Shown here: positions 1 through 9,512 of the stretch, piece after piece | Numbering within the stretch: the first letter of the stretch is position 1 | How the letters are laid out: every line of letters starts with the position of its first letter | NCBI RefSeq assembly: GCF_002157895.1 | Contig: NZ_CP021377.1 | Coordinates: forward strand, 3,224,001-3,288,000 | Direction: 5' to 3' | From: Oceanisphaera profunda | Lineage (GTDB): Bacteria > Pseudomonadota > Gammaproteobacteria > Enterobacterales > Aeromonadaceae | DNA length: 64,000 nucleotides | Made by a program: the position numbers and the translations under genes | Notes under the pieces: model-generated | What the model saw: the letters and a program-made list of their open reading frames with translations, nothing else | Told to the model about the DNA's origin: nothing | Databases searched by the model: none

Positions 1-1
1 C

Positions 2-400
2 GTGATCGGGGTGGCGGGTTTTCTGCTGCCCGGCAATAGGGTCGATATCTTGTCTACCGATAACAGCATGACCCGCACCGTGCTTACCAACCTTAAAGTG
101 TTGGCGGTGGATCAAACCCAGCACACCGATGAAAACCGCCCCAAGCTGGTGCGCGCCGTTACTTTAGAAGTAGACCCCGAACAGGCCGAACGGCTGGTGA
201 ATGCCAGCGCCAACGGTCAAATTCAATTGGCATTGCGCAACCCTAACGATAAACCAGAGTCGGCAGAAATTACTGCCGCCTTGCCGCCGCAAAGTGCTCC
301 CCAAAAACCGGTTAAATCTGTGCCTCGTGCTGCACCCCGACCTGCGTCGGTGGATGTTATCAAAGGCAGTAGCCTGCAGCAGATACCGGTAAAAAGCTGA
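2..400 (+). CDS. rcpC: Flp pilus assembly protein RcpC/CpaB, C-terminal part
   Basis: The gene begins before the window; only its last 132 residues are seen. The visible part has the late SAF/RcpC-type domain (GFLLPGNRVDIL, then VRAVTLEVDPEQAERLVNA and IQLALRNPND), which in CpaB/RcpC proteins lies in the periplasm and is thought to help the secretin assemble or gate. A Pro/Ala-rich tail follows. The gene ends 32 bp before the rcpA start, as expected for the Tad operon. The first codon shown is only the edge of the window, not a start. Confidence 0.88.
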   Translation: MIGVAGFLLPGNRVDILSTDNSMTRTVLTNLKVLAVDQTQHTDENRPKLVRAVTLEVDPEQAERLVNASANGQIQLALRNPNDKPESAEITAALPPQSAPQKPVKSVPRAAPRPASVDVIKGSSLQQIPVKS

Positions 401-432
401 ACAATCATTCTATATGTCGCACGGAGGTGGCT

Positions 433-1866
433 ATGAACAAGAAACAAACCCCAATTTTGGGTGCATTAGCACTGGTACTCGGGTTGTTACCCGGCCTGCT
501 ATCCGGCGTAGTTTGGGCTGGAGGCAGCCTGCAGCAAGCAGGCAATGAGATTCAGTTGCCAATCCATAAATCTCGCTCTTTATTACTAGACAGACCCGTT
601 AGCCGAGTGTCGGTGGGTAACCCGGCTATTGCCGATGTATTGGTATTGAAGGATCGGGAGTTATATTTGGTGGGTAAGGCGCTCGGCCATACCAACATCA
701 TGGTCTGGGACACCAACGATGCGCTACTGCAGGTGTATGACATTGAAGTTAGCCACGATCTGCAGGGGCTTAAAGAGCGCCTCTATCGTTTTTTACCCCA
801 AGAGCCAATCCAAGTGCATACCACTCAGGGGCAGCTGGTGATGAGCGGCGAAGTGTCGGATCTCGCCAAGCTGAATGCCGCCTATGAGCTCGGTAAGGGC
901 TATGTAGTGGCCGCCGAAGGGGGCGTGGCACGCTCTGAAGTGATGAACATGATGAGTGTGGGCGGCGGCCAGCAGGTCATGCTGGAAGTCACCGTGGCTG
1001 AGGTGTCGCGAGATACCACCCGCAACTGGGAGTCGGCCTTTGAGCTGATTACCAATACTGGTAACTGGGGCGTGGCTTTATTGCGCGACAATGTGGGACA
1101 GCTGGCTAACTTTGGTACTAACACCGCCATTGGCGGCTTTGGCAGTTCCAGTACCATGTTTCGTACCGCACTCGATTTGGCCAAAACCCGTGGCCTAGCC
1201 CGGGTACTGGCCGAGCCGCGCATTACTGCCATTAGTGGCCAGTCGGCGGAGTTTTTGTCTGGTGGTGAGTTTCCAATTCCTGTGCCAAGTGACGATGGTA
1301 TTGCCATCGAATACAAGGAGTTTGGCGTTGGGCTCAAATTTACGCCCGTAGTGCTGAGCAGCGGTAAAATCAACTTGAACCTGAATATTGTAGTCAGTGA
1401 GCCCACCACGGTTAACTCGACTGAAATCCCAATTTTCGGCAATGTTATCGCCCTTAATAAGCGCAGCGCCGGTACCACGGTGGAGCTGGGCGATGGTCAA
1501 ACCATTAGCATCGCCGGCCTGTTAAGCGAAAACACCCGGGAGTCGGTTAGCCAATTACCCTTTGCCGGTGATATCCCTATTTTGGGCAATCTCTTTACTA
1601 GCCGCAGCTACGTAAAGGGCGAGTCTGAGCTGGTAATTATGGTGACCCCACGACTGGTGCGACCGTTCGATAAACAGCAAGTCACCCTCCCTACCGATAA
1701 CTTCATCGAGCCTAATGACGTCGAGTTTTATCTGCTGGGGCGTATGTCCGATCGTCATCAAGTAACGGATAGAGCTGCCTCTCCTGCTGCGGCGAATAGT
1801 TATGGCTCTTCGGCGAGTGTAGGGGCCGAAGGTGGCACCGAGCAGACCTATGGTCAGTCCTTATAA
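433..1866 (+). CDS. rcpA: Tad/Flp pilus secretin RcpA/CpaC
   Basis: Outer-membrane secretin of the Tad type IVc pilus (477 residues). After a signal peptide (hydrophobic LGALALVLGLLPGLLSGVVWA) comes a pilus/BON-type N-terminal region (QLPIHKSRSLLLDRPVSRVSVGNPAIADV) and then a secretin domain (QQVMLEVTVAEV, VLAEPRITAISGQSAEFLSG, LPFAGDIPILGNLF, ELVIMVTPRLVRP). A GTG at 427 is in frame, but the Shine-Dalgarno ACGGAGG at 421-427 places initiation at the ATG at 433. Length is close to CpaC/RcpA homologues. A small lipoprotein gene follows 12 bp after the stop. Confidence 0.93.
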   Translation: MNKKQTPILGALALVLGLLPGLLSGVVWAGGSLQQAGNEIQLPIHKSRSLLLDRPVSRVSVGNPAIADVLVLKDRELYLVGKALGHTNIMVWDTNDALLQVYDIEVSHDLQGLKERLYRFLPQEPIQVHTTQGQLVMSGEVSDLAKLNAAYELGKGYVVAAEGGVARSEVMNMMSVGGGQQVMLEVTVAEVSRDTTRNWESAFELITNTGNWGVALLRDNVGQLANFGTNTAIGGFGSSSTMFRTALDLAKTRGLARVLAEPRITAISGQSAEFLSGGEFPIPVPSDDGIAIEYKEFGVGLKFTPVVLSSGKINLNLNIVVSEPTTVNSTEIPIFGNVIALNKRSAGTTVELGDGQTISIAGLLSENTRESVSQLPFAGDIPILGNLFTSRSYVKGESELVIMVTPRLVRPFDKQQVTLPTDNFIEPNDVEFYLLGRMSDRHQVTDRAASPAAANSYGSSASVGAEGGTEQTYGQSL

Positions 1867-1878
1867 GGAGACGGCGAT

Positions 1879-2148
1879 ATGAAACAGCTTTTATTATTGA
1901 CCTTTACAGCAGCATTGCTCAGCGCCTGTGCTGGAGAGCGCCACTACCCCTTTGCCCTGGGGCAGACGGTAAAGGACCTAGACGAAATTCAGATTATGGA
2001 CCCTGAAGCCGCCAGCAGAAATGACGGGAAAATCTCGGCGCTCGCCCTAAATGGTGAATATGGCGTATCGCTGCACGATAAATACGTAAAAAGCGCCGAA
2101 CCCCCGAGCAAAGGGAAAACTCAAGTCACGCTTAACTTTGCTGACTAA
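1879..2148 (+). CDS. Small lipoprotein in the rcpB position of the Tad operon
   Basis: An 89-residue protein with a clear lipoprotein signal: hydrophobic stretch then LLSACAGERHY, where the Cys would be lipidated. It has a GGAG-type ribosome site (aaggagacggcgat) and sits 12 bp after rcpA and 86 bp before tadZ. In Aggregatibacter-type tad loci this slot is occupied by rcpB, a longer outer-membrane-associated protein; this product is about half that size and I cannot show homology. A role as secretin pilotin or stabiliser is inferred from position only. Confidence 0.75.
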   Translation: MKQLLLLTFTAALLSACAGERHYPFALGQTVKDLDEIQIMDPEAASRNDGKISALALNGEYGVSLHDKYVKSAEPPSKGKTQVTLNFAD

Positions 2149-2234
2149 TGCAATGATATAAAGAGGTCGGTTCGGGGGTGAAAAAGGTACAACGCCCGGG
2201 TTGGTAAAGACCGTTTTTTAATGTTGGGGGCGCC

Positions 2235-3452
2235 ATGACAGACGCTAAAGTAATCAATCTTGAATCAGGATATGTCGATATTCCCTTGCGCCTAGCATGT
2301 CCGTTAACACTGAATGTCATCGATTATGATGGGCAATTATGGCGACAGCTAGAGCGGCAATGGCAGGAGCACACCCTGAAACTGCAACGACTCGCAGAAG
2401 GTGCCACCATACCCAAGGGCGGCCGCCAAGTGTTACTGCTGGTCGATCATCCTCAAGCAAAATCGATTTATGACCAGCTTGAGCAAGAAGCACCGCGTAG
2501 CCATGTGGTAATAGTAGTGGGCGACACCGCCAACACCGAGCTAATGCGCCGCTCGATGCGCATGGGCGCGGTGGACTTTTTGCCGATGGATTATAACCCT
2601 CCCGAGCTGTGGGCTGCCTTAGCGCGCATTGCCGAACAACAGGCGGCCATGGTCAGCTTGGCTCCCGTTACTGTATTGCTCAATGGCAAACCCGGCAGTG
2701 GCGTTAGCTTTATCAGTGCCAATTTGGCTCATGCCTTAGCGGCCAGTGCTACGGATGAAAAGGTGTTGCTGGTGGATGCTTGCCTGCAGTATGGGTCGTT
2801 AAGCGATTATTTCAATGTCGGCAATAAACAGGGCAGCTTGATGGGGGCGCTGTTGCATGATCACAACCTAGACGGCATGGCGCTGGAGGGCATGATGTCC
2901 AAGGCGCGAGAACGCATTGACTTGCTGCCTTCCCAAACGCCCTCCTTGGTGTCTCCGGTTAATATCACTGCTAAAAGCTGCGCTCAGTTACTGTATCTGA
3001 TGCGTTATCAATATCAGCAGCTGGTGGTGGATATGTCGAGAGGGGTCGAGCATTGGAGTGTGCCAATACTGGAGCAGGCCGAGCATATATTGGTGGTTAC
3101 CCAACAGTCGTTATCGGCGCTGCGTGAAACACGCCGAGTGGTAAGGCGCTTGCAGCAAGAGTGTGGTATCGACAAAGACAAAATCATCTTGCTGGTAAAC
3201 CGTTACGAAAAAAATAAAACGCTTACCGTGAAAGAAATCGAACAGGCCACCGAGGTGAGCCGCATACTGGTCTTGCCCAACGATTTTAAAATGGTGGAAG
3301 ACTGTACCGATCTGGGCAAGCTGGTGATAGAAGTGGAACGCAAGCACAAGCTGGTGAGGGCGTTTGCTGATATCGCCAGCCACATAGCGCCGCAGACAGA
3401 CGAAGCGGTCAGCGGATCCAGCTGGTTAAAAAAGCTGTTTGGCCAGCACTAG
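2235..3452 (+). CDS. tadZ: Tad pilus localisation protein TadZ/CpaE
   Basis: MinD/ParA-superfamily protein that places the Tad machine at the pole (405 residues). The N-terminal ~130 residues resemble a receiver-like domain (VLLLVDHPQAKSIYDQL, RRSMRMGAVDFLPMDY). The ATPase part starts near residue 148 with a P-loop-like NGKPGSGVSFISANLA: the leading signature Lys is present, but the second P-loop Lys is replaced by Val (GSGVS instead of G.GK[ST]). The Walker A' VLLVDACLQYGSL and later VVDMSRGVEHW are recognisable. A non-canonical P-loop is known in TadZ proteins, so the protein is probably functional. tadA follows 27 bp downstream. Confidence 0.9.
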   Translation: MTDAKVINLESGYVDIPLRLACPLTLNVIDYDGQLWRQLERQWQEHTLKLQRLAEGATIPKGGRQVLLLVDHPQAKSIYDQLEQEAPRSHVVIVVGDTANTELMRRSMRMGAVDFLPMDYNPPELWAALARIAEQQAAMVSLAPVTVLLNGKPGSGVSFISANLAHALAASATDEKVLLVDACLQYGSLSDYFNVGNKQGSLMGALLHDHNLDGMALEGMMSKARERIDLLPSQTPSLVSPVNITAKSCAQLLYLMRYQYQQLVVDMSRGVEHWSVPILEQAEHILVVTQQSLSALRETRRVVRRLQQECGIDKDKIILLVNRYEKNKTLTVKEIEQATEVSRILVLPNDFKMVEDCTDLGKLVIEVERKHKLVRAFADIASHIAPQTDEAVSGSSWLKKLFGQH

Positions 3453-3479
3453 GGTGCTAGATAACCAAGGGGATCAAGG

Positions 3480-4787
3480 ATGAACCTAGAAGACTATATT
3501 CTCACCACGGAAGAACAAAGCCATAAGCATAGAGTGCATGACCAGTTAATGGACATACTGGACTTACCCATGTTGCAGACCATTTCTCGCGAGCAGGCCG
3601 GCGCTCAAATAGAGCCGCTGTGTTTTCAGATCATGCAGGACTCGCCCACGCCCTTGTCATTGGAATCGCGCAAGAAAATCGTGCGCCAAATTCTCGACGA
3701 AGTCTTGGGTCATGGTCCGCTAGAGCCTTTACTTTCCGACCCCAGCATTGCCGATATCATGGTGAACGGCGCTAAAAATATTTATGTAGAACGCCGGGGC
3801 CGCATAGAGCGGGTGCCGCTTACGTTTAATGACGACGACCATTTAATGGGAGTTATCGAGCGAATCGTGTCGGGTGTGGGGCGGCGTATCGACGAACTCT
3901 CCCCCATGGTGGATGCGCGGCTGAAAGACGGCTCCCGCGTGAACGCCATTATACCGCCGCTGGCCTTGAATGGACCTACCTTGTCTATTCGGCGTTTTAC
4001 CGTAGAAAAACTGAACATCAACAGCCTGATTGAGTTTGGCAGCATCACACCGGCCATTGGTCAGGTGATGGAAGCGGTAGTGAAGGGTAAGCTCAATATT
4101 TTGATCTCCGGCGGTACCGGTACCGGTAAAACCACCTTTCTTAGTGTACTGTCCGGTTTTATTCCGGCGGATCAACGCATTATTACCGTAGAAGACTCCG
4201 CCGAGCTGCAGTTACAGCAGCCCCATGTGGTGCAACTCGAAAGCCGGCCCGCCAATATTGAGGGGCGGGGAGAAGTGTCTATGCGCGACCTAATGAAAAA
4301 TACCCTGCGAATGCGCCCCGACCGTATCGTGGTGGGGGAGGTGCGCGGCGCTGAGGCCTTTGACATGCTCACCGCCATGAACACAGGTCACGAAGGATCC
4401 CTCACTACCGTGCATGCCAACACCCCGCGTGATGCGCTGGGGCGAATTGAGAACATGGTGTCCATGGCCGGCTTTGATATGCCGGTGAAAAACATTCGCA
4501 CTCAGGTGGCTTCGGCGTTGGATGTAATTATTCAACTTGAGCGCCAAGAAGACGGCACCCGGCGTATGGTGAGCTTGCAAGAAGTACACGGCATGGAAGG
4601 AGAGATCATTACCATGTCGGAAATTTTCACTTTTGAGCGCACCGGTGTCAGTGCCGAGGGCAAAGTGCTGGGCCGCCACAAGGCTACTGGGGTAATGCCT
4701 AATTTTTATGATCGCTTGGCGCGACGGGGCATGGAATTGCCCCGCAGTTTGTTTGGTGATGATGACGTGCACCGGGACATTTTTTAG
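3480..4787 (+). CDS. tadA: Tad pilus assembly/secretion ATPase TadA/CpaF
   Basis: Hexameric cytoplasmic ATPase of the type II/IV secretion (GspE) superfamily that drives Flp pilin polymerisation (435 residues). Seen: N-terminal coupling region with [22 protein letters not shown], Walker [20 protein letters not shown], Asp box [11 protein letters not shown], Walker [20 protein letters not shown], and His box [16 protein letters not shown]. All catalytic motifs are intact and the length is typical. The stop is 11 bp before the tadB start, supporting one transcript. Confidence 0.96.
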   Translation: MNLEDYILTTEEQSHKHRVHDQLMDILDLPMLQTISREQAGAQIEPLCFQIMQDSPTPLSLESRKKIVRQILDEVLGHGPLEPLLSDPSIADIMVNGAKNIYVERRGRIERVPLTFNDDDHLMGVIERIVSGVGRRIDELSPMVDARLKDGSRVNAIIPPLALNGPTLSIRRFTVEKLNINSLIEFGSITPAIGQVMEAVVKGKLNILISGGTGTGKTTFLSVLSGFIPADQRIITVEDSAELQLQQPHVVQLESRPANIEGRGEVSMRDLMKNTLRMRPDRIVVGEVRGAEAFDMLTAMNTGHEGSLTTVHANTPRDALGRIENMVSMAGFDMPVKNIRTQVASALDVIIQLERQEDGTRRMVSLQEVHGMEGEIITMSEIFTFERTGVSAEGKVLGRHKATGVMPNFYDRLARRGMELPRSLFGDDDVHRDIF

Positions 4788-4798
4788 CGGGAGGCTTT

Positions 4799-5773
4799 AT
4801 GACCACTAATACGCTGATATTTATTGCACTGGTGGCGCTAGCAGTACTGTGTTTAAGCTTGGCCATGTTTGTGCCGATTACACAGCCGCGACTAAACCGC
4901 TCAGCTCTGCTTAAGCGGCGGCTGGCGACATTGTCGGCCGAGAACCGGGAGCAGCAGCAGGCTTCTATCTTTCGGACTCGTCGGCTAGATGGGTTGTCGC
5001 CTTTGCTGCGCCGCTTAGAAAGCTCACGACTACTGGAGCGGGTGGCCTTTGAACTGGAGCTGGCCGGCTCTGGCCTTTACGCCTATCAGCTGTTGTTTCG
5101 GGTAGGCTTGTTAAGTCTGCTACTGGCGGGGGCTTGTTGGTGGCTGTGGCACAGCGGGTTGATGGTACTGATGGCCTTGGTGCTGCCAGCGGTGTTGGTC
5201 TATTTTAAGCTGCGGCGTAATTATGCCCAGCGGCTGGCGATGTATGAGCAACAGCTGCCCGAGGCGCTGGATATCATGAAGCGGGGCTTACAGGCAGGCT
5301 ATTCCTTCTCCGATACCATCAAGATTATTAGCGAGCAGATGCCTAATCCGTTAGGGCGAGAATTTGCACTGGTGTTTGCCGACATTAGCTATCGCAAAGA
5401 CATTCGTAAGGCGATGGCGGGGCTGCTGGAGCGGGTGCCCAGTGTGTCTAATATGGCGCTGATTAGCGCGGTGCAAGTGCAGCGCGAAACTGGCGGTAAT
5501 CTAGTGGAAAACATCACCAAGCTGACCATTATTATTCGCGACCGTTTTAAGTTTAATCGCCAGTTAAAAACCTTATCTGCCGAGGGGCGGATGTCGGGCT
5601 GGGTGTTGGTATTAACGCCCTTTATCCTGTTTGCGGCGATGTTTGTTACTACTCCTACCTACGTGACCGAGCTGTTTATTACGGAGGAAGGTCGTAAGTT
5701 AATGATGGTGGGTGGCTTTACCATGGCGCTGGGTACGTGGTGGATCAGCCGCATTATTAAGATCGAGGTGTAA
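4799..5773 (+). CDS. tadB: Tad pilus inner-membrane platform protein TadB
   Basis: Polytopic inner-membrane protein with a GspF/T2SSF domain (324 residues). Hydrophobic segments lie at residues ~5-25, ~98-118 (FRVGLLSLLLAGACWWLW), ~120-140, and two near the C terminus (VLVLTPFILFAAMFVTT and MMVGGFTMALGTWWI). The cytosolic T2SSF core is seen in LPEALDIMKRGLQAGYSFSD and VQVQRETGGNLVENITKLT. With TadC it forms the platform on which TadA acts. The stop is followed one base later by the tadC ATG. Confidence 0.93.
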   Translation: MTTNTLIFIALVALAVLCLSLAMFVPITQPRLNRSALLKRRLATLSAENREQQQASIFRTRRLDGLSPLLRRLESSRLLERVAFELELAGSGLYAYQLLFRVGLLSLLLAGACWWLWHSGLMVLMALVLPAVLVYFKLRRNYAQRLAMYEQQLPEALDIMKRGLQAGYSFSDTIKIISEQMPNPLGREFALVFADISYRKDIRKAMAGLLERVPSVSNMALISAVQVQRETGGNLVENITKLTIIIRDRFKFNRQLKTLSAEGRMSGWVLVLTPFILFAAMFVTTPTYVTELFITEEGRKLMMVGGFTMALGTWWISRIIKIEV

Positions 5774-5774
5774 T

Positions 5775-6749
5775 ATGAACCAGCCAACAGAACTATTGCA
5801 GGCGAACATGGCGGATCCTTGGTTGAGCCAGTGGCTGCTGAAAAGCTGGGTGGCGCTGCCGACCATGACTTTATTTTGGGCGCTGTCGGCCATGGCTATG
5901 TTTTGGGCGCTAACTCTGATATTCGCAAGTTTCACTAACCCCTATCGCCAGCGTTTAAATCAGATGCAGCAGGTTGACGCAGAGCATGACAGTCTAGAGC
6001 AGCAGCTGGTAACGGCGAGAAACGCCGGTGCTCGCATGGGGGTGTTTAGTGGCCACCGTATTCGTACTTTGCTGGTACACGCGGGTTTTCATAAGCACTT
6101 AGCTTATCAGGTGTTTAACGGCATTCGGCTGTTGTGTGTGCTGTGCTTTGTGCTGGGCGGGCTGGTCTTGATGCTGCTGCTCACCTCCTTACCTTTTATC
6201 ATCATCTTGTTGCTGCTGATGGTGTTGGCTTATGTGGCCTATATGTTGCCGGTATTTGTGCTGGAGCGGCTGGCTAATAAACGCATGACCCGCATGAAAC
6301 TGGCCATGCCGGATGCGCTCGATTTACTGGTGGTGTGTACCGAGGCTGGCATGGGCTTTAAAGCAGCCCTGCAGCGGGTGGCCAAAGAAATTGGTCTCAA
6401 TCATTTTGCGCTGTCTGAAGAGCTAGATTTGATTTCCGCCAAGATACGCACAGGACTTAGTATAAAACAGGCCTTCGACGAATTTATTTTGCGCACCGGC
6501 CTAGAGGATTTTCGCAACCTAAGTGTGGCCATTAACCAGTCGATGCAACTGGGTACCAGTATTGCCGAAACCTTGCGTACCTATGCAGATGAATACCGCA
6601 TTAAGCGCAAGCAAGAGGCGGAAGAAATGGCCGCAAAAATCGGCACCAAGATGATATTCCCATTGGTGCTGTGCATTTGGCCGTCTTTTTTTATTGTGGC
6701 CATAGGACCGGCGCTGATCAAAGTGTTCCAAACCTTTGGCGGAGGCTAG
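5775..6749 (+). CDS. tadC: Tad pilus inner-membrane platform protein TadC
   Basis: Second GspF-like platform protein (324 residues), partner of TadB. The frame is open from 5712, but the ATG at 5775 directly follows the tadB stop and gives the usual size. Seen: hydrophobic segments at ~35-55, ~115-165 and at the C terminus (FPLVLCIWPSFFIVAIGPALI); T2SSF core MPDALDLLVVCTEAGMGFKAAL and FRNLSVAINQSMQLGTSIAETL, then a basic cytosolic stretch YRIKRKQEAEEMAAKIGTKM typical of TadC. Confidence 0.93.
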   Translation: MNQPTELLQANMADPWLSQWLLKSWVALPTMTLFWALSAMAMFWALTLIFASFTNPYRQRLNQMQQVDAEHDSLEQQLVTARNAGARMGVFSGHRIRTLLVHAGFHKHLAYQVFNGIRLLCVLCFVLGGLVLMLLLTSLPFIIILLLLMVLAYVAYMLPVFVLERLANKRMTRMKLAMPDALDLLVVCTEAGMGFKAALQRVAKEIGLNHFALSEELDLISAKIRTGLSIKQAFDEFILRTGLEDFRNLSVAINQSMQLGTSIAETLRTYADEYRIKRKQEAEEMAAKIGTKMIFPLVLCIWPSFFIVAIGPALIKVFQTFGGG

Positions 6750-6845
6750 GGCTAGGTGGTTGTGTTAAGTATCACACCGTTGACAATAATAATGATCGCT
6801 TACTGGCTGAAGCATATGAGTCCTGATAGCGTTAAGGAGACATTA

Positions 6846-6926
6846 TCTAGCTACAAAAAGTTAGCTACATAAAAAAGTTGGCTGCGAAAAGTTAGCTATG
6901 ACAAGTCGGCTAAGGAAAGTTGGCCA
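6846..6926 (+). repeat. Degenerate short tandem repeats between tadC and tadD
   Basis: Five or six imperfect copies of a 13-17 bp unit built on AAAGTTAGCTA or AAAGTTGGC run up to about 20 bp before tadD. They have no open frame and no stable hairpin that I can see. The gap between tadC and tadD is 198 bp, the longest in this operon. Confidence 0.6.
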
Positions 6927-6947
6927 TGGACGCTTTAAGGATAAACG

Positions 6948-7901
6948 ATGAATTATAAAATACTTGCGCTGGTAACTGTGATGATGCTGACAGGTTGTGC
7001 CACGAGTAATGAGTTAGAGGGGCACAAGGGAGTCTTTGGCAGCAAGGCCGCAGGTGCGGGGGTGATTAAGCCCACCACGGCGGCCGAGGCGGGCATGCTG
7101 GTGACCCAGTCACAAGCCTCTGGCGACACGGATGCCATGATCTATGCCTATACCCAAGCACTAGCCTTTAGCGATTTTGATAAAGCTGAGGTGTATCTGA
7201 ATATTGCGGGGCTAGAGCAGCAACGTAACAATAATAGCCAGGCTGAGCAGGCTTACCGCCAAGCCATGAGTGAGGCGCCAAAACGACAGGATATCAAAGA
7301 ATCCTTGGCGCTATTGATGGTGGATATGAAGCGCCATCAAGAAGCGGAAACACTGCTGCAAGAGGTGGTGATGAATGATCAGACTCGGCTTAAGGCTACG
7401 CCAGCCGGTGCTGATGTGTGCACCATAGACCCGCAGTCACCTTGGCGCAGTTACAACGGGCTCGGTTTGTTGGCAGATATACAGGAGCAGGGTGAGCTGG
7501 CACGAAAGTATTACCTGTGCGCGCTTAAGATACATTCCGGCCTAGCTATGCTGCATACCAATCTGGGTTTTTCTTACTATCTTAACGATCAATATGCGCA
7601 GGCTGAGCAGGCGCTAACTCGGGCGGTTAATTTGGATCCGCAATACCAACGTGCCTGGAGCAATTTAGGCTTGTTGTATTATCGTTGGGATCGCAAGTCT
7701 GATGCCCTAATGGCACTGCGAAAAAATGGTTCTCAGGCCGAAGCCCTCAACGACTTAGGCTACATCGCCATGATGGACGGAGCCTATGAAGAGGCCTCGT
7801 CTTTGTTTCAGCGAGCCATAGATGCCTCTCCCCGCTATTACCCCAAAGCCGTCGCCAACCTCAACCAGGTTAAAACCATGGCGGTGGTAAGCAACCGCTA
7901 A
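6948..7901 (+). CDS. tadD: Tad pilus lipoprotein TadD with TPR repeats
   Basis: Periplasmic TPR lipoprotein (317 residues) needed for Tad pilus assembly. A lipoprotein signal is visible (ILALVTVMMLTGCATSNE, lipidated Cys at residue 17). TPR-like helices follow: AEVYLNIAGLEQQRNNNSQA, QAYRQAMSEAPKRQDIKESL, AMLHTNLGFSYYLNDQYAQA, RAVNLDPQYQRAWSNLGLLY and SLFQRAIDASPRYYPKAVAN. It is the last tad gene in the window; no tadE, tadF or tadG-like gene follows, so minor pilin genes must be elsewhere or absent. Confidence 0.9.
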   Translation: MNYKILALVTVMMLTGCATSNELEGHKGVFGSKAAGAGVIKPTTAAEAGMLVTQSQASGDTDAMIYAYTQALAFSDFDKAEVYLNIAGLEQQRNNNSQAEQAYRQAMSEAPKRQDIKESLALLMVDMKRHQEAETLLQEVVMNDQTRLKATPAGADVCTIDPQSPWRSYNGLGLLADIQEQGELARKYYLCALKIHSGLAMLHTNLGFSYYLNDQYAQAEQALTRAVNLDPQYQRAWSNLGLLYYRWDRKSDALMALRKNGSQAEALNDLGYIAMMDGAYEEASSLFQRAIDASPRYYPKAVANLNQVKTMAVVSNR

Positions 7902-7917
7902 ATAGGCACCGTGCCTA

Positions 7918-8097
7918 AGCCGAGATCCTGACACCCTTAGCCGTCTTCCTGACGCGCGTCAGGATCTTGTTTTGGGTATTAGAAACAAAAACGAGATACC
8001 TCGGCCGTCATGCTGAATTTGATTCAGTATCGGTATGACGGATGAGGAGGAGCGGTGTTTGTTGTGTGCCGTCATCCTGACGCACGTCAGGATCTCG
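7918..8097. repeat. Cluster of REP-like hairpins after tadD
   Basis: Three palindromes lie between the converging ends of tadD and bioA. 7946-7963 is a perfect 18-bp palindrome (TCCTGACGCGCGTCAGGA). 8005-8041 is a longer hairpin with outer arms CCGTCAT/ATGACGG and inner arms CTGAAT/ATTCAG. 8068-8097 is a GCCGTCATCCTGA...TCAGGATCTCG copy of the family found through the window. They may also act as terminators for the two convergent genes. Confidence 0.75.
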
Positions 8098-8157
8098 CTC
8101 TTTGTCCGCATTTGTTCCTGTATTCCGTGGTAAAAAAGTGTTGGGCTTAGATTTTAC

Positions 8158-8189
8158 TCACCTCTCACTCTTTACGCTTTCACACACCA
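8158..8189 (-). repeat. Purine-rich 3'-end repeat overlapping the bioA stop
   Basis: Read on the - strand this is a run of GTGAAAGCG, TAAAGAGTGAG, AGGTGAG. It encodes the last residues of BioA (SVKSER) and its stop codon. The same repeat lies over the bioF stop. Confidence 0.65.
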
Positions 8190-9501
8190 CCAGCATGGCT
8201 TTTGTTAATTGGCTCAGCTGTTTCGGGGTAATAATATAGGGCGGCATAATATACAGCAGCTTACCGAAAGGGCGGATCCACACGCCTAATTCCACCAATT
8301 GCGCTTGCACCTTAGCCACACTTAAGGGTTCGCGCAGCTCTATCACGCCAATGCCGCCCAATACCCGTACATCCGCCACCGCCGCTAACTCTTTTGCCGG
8401 TGCCAGCTCCGTTTTTAGCTGGGCTTCAATGGCGCCAATGCGTGCCTGCCAGGTTGAGCTTAACAGTAATTCAAGGCTGGCCAAGGCCACGGCACAGGCC
8501 AGCGGATTGGCCATAAAAGTGGGACCGTGCATCAACACGCCTGCAGGACCATTACAAATGGTCTCGGCTACCTGTTGAGTGGTAATAGTGGCGGCCATCG
8601 TCATATAGCCGCCGGTCAGCGCCTTACCAATACACAGTATATCTGGCGTAATGTCCGCCCATTCACAAGCGAATAGTCTTCCGGTGCGACCAAAGCCGGT
8701 GGCTATTTCATCCACTATGAGCAGCACGTCATATTGGCTGCATAAGTGGCGCGCGCCTTTTAAAAACTCCGGGTGATAAAAGCACATGCCACCGGCGCCT
8801 TGCACTATGGGCTCTAACACCAGTGCTGCTAATTCATGATGGCGCTCAGTCAATAACTGCTGCAAGGGTACTAAGTCTTGAGGATCCCATTCGCCATCAA
8901 AGCGGCTGTTAGGGCTTTCGATAAACACATGCTCGGGCAAAAATCCTTTGTACAAACTGTGCATGCCGCCATTAGGATCGCACACGCTCATGGCGCCAAA
9001 GGTATCCCCGTGATAGCCCTTGTTCAGTGCGGCGAACAGGGTTTTGGGCGTGCCTTTACCGTGCCAGTATTGAATGGCCATCTTGAGCGCCACTTCTACC
9101 GACACCGATCCTGAGTCTGCTAAGAAGAAGCGATCCAGTCCGCTGGGTAATATCTCGCTTAAAGCGCGGCACAGCTCTATCGCTGGCTCATGGGTTAAAC
9201 CGCCAAACATCACATGAGACATCTTGGCTAATTGTGCGGTGGCGGCGGCATTCAGCTCGGGCACATTATAACCGTGCAAACAGGCCCACCAAGACGACAT
9301 GCCATCAATCAAACGCCGGCCATCGCTGAGTTGCAAATGCACACCTTCGGCGCTCGCCACTTCATAACAGGGCAGCGGGCGGGTGAGCGAGGTATAGGGG
9401 TGCCAGATATGTTGGCGGTCAAAATCTGCATTGCTCATCTTAGAGATTGAGTCAGAGAGGGAGGCGGGGGTGAGCGGATTATCAAAAACTGGGTTGTTCA
9501 T
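8158..9501 (-). CDS. bioA: Adenosylmethionine-8-amino-7-oxononanoate aminotransferase (DAPA synthase)
   Basis: PLP-dependent class III aminotransferase that converts KAPA to DAPA using S-adenosylmethionine as amino donor, the third step of late biotin synthesis. Diagnostic stretches are [13 protein letters not shown], the [13 protein letters not shown] region, [12 protein letters not shown] and the PLP-lysine motif [11 protein letters not shown]. The frame is open to a TTG at 9528; I place the start at the ATG at 9501 (447 residues). An ATG at 9438 ([14 protein letters not shown]) would give 426 residues, closer to E. coli BioA, and is equally plausible. Divergent from bioB, with a BirA-like operator between them. 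The C-terminal tail is encoded by a dispersed repeat. Confidence 0.93.
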   Translation of the reverse strand: MNNPVFDNPLTPASLSDSISKMSNADFDRQHIWHPYTSLTRPLPCYEVASAEGVHLQLSDGRRLIDGMSSWWACLHGYNVPELNAAATAQLAKMSHVMFGGLTHEPAIELCRALSEILPSGLDRFFLADSGSVSVEVALKMAIQYWHGKGTPKTLFAALNKGYHGDTFGAMSVCDPNGGMHSLYKGFLPEHVFIESPNSRFDGEWDPQDLVPLQQLLTERHHELAALVLEPIVQGAGGMCFYHPEFLKGARHLCSQYDVLLIVDEIATGFGRTGRLFACEWADITPDILCIGKALTGGYMTMAATITTQQVAETICNGPAGVLMHGPTFMANPLACAVALASLELLLSSTWQARIGAIEAQLKTELAPAKELAAVADVRVLGGIGVIELREPLSVAKVQAQLVELGVWIRPFGKLLYIMPPYIITPKQLSQLTKAMLVVCESVKSER

Positions 9502-9512
9502 AAAGTAGCCAA

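Noticed and set aside
900-1478. 192-codon frame on the - strand inside rcpA
   Set aside because: Shadow of the rcpA coding frame; no start context or family resemblance.
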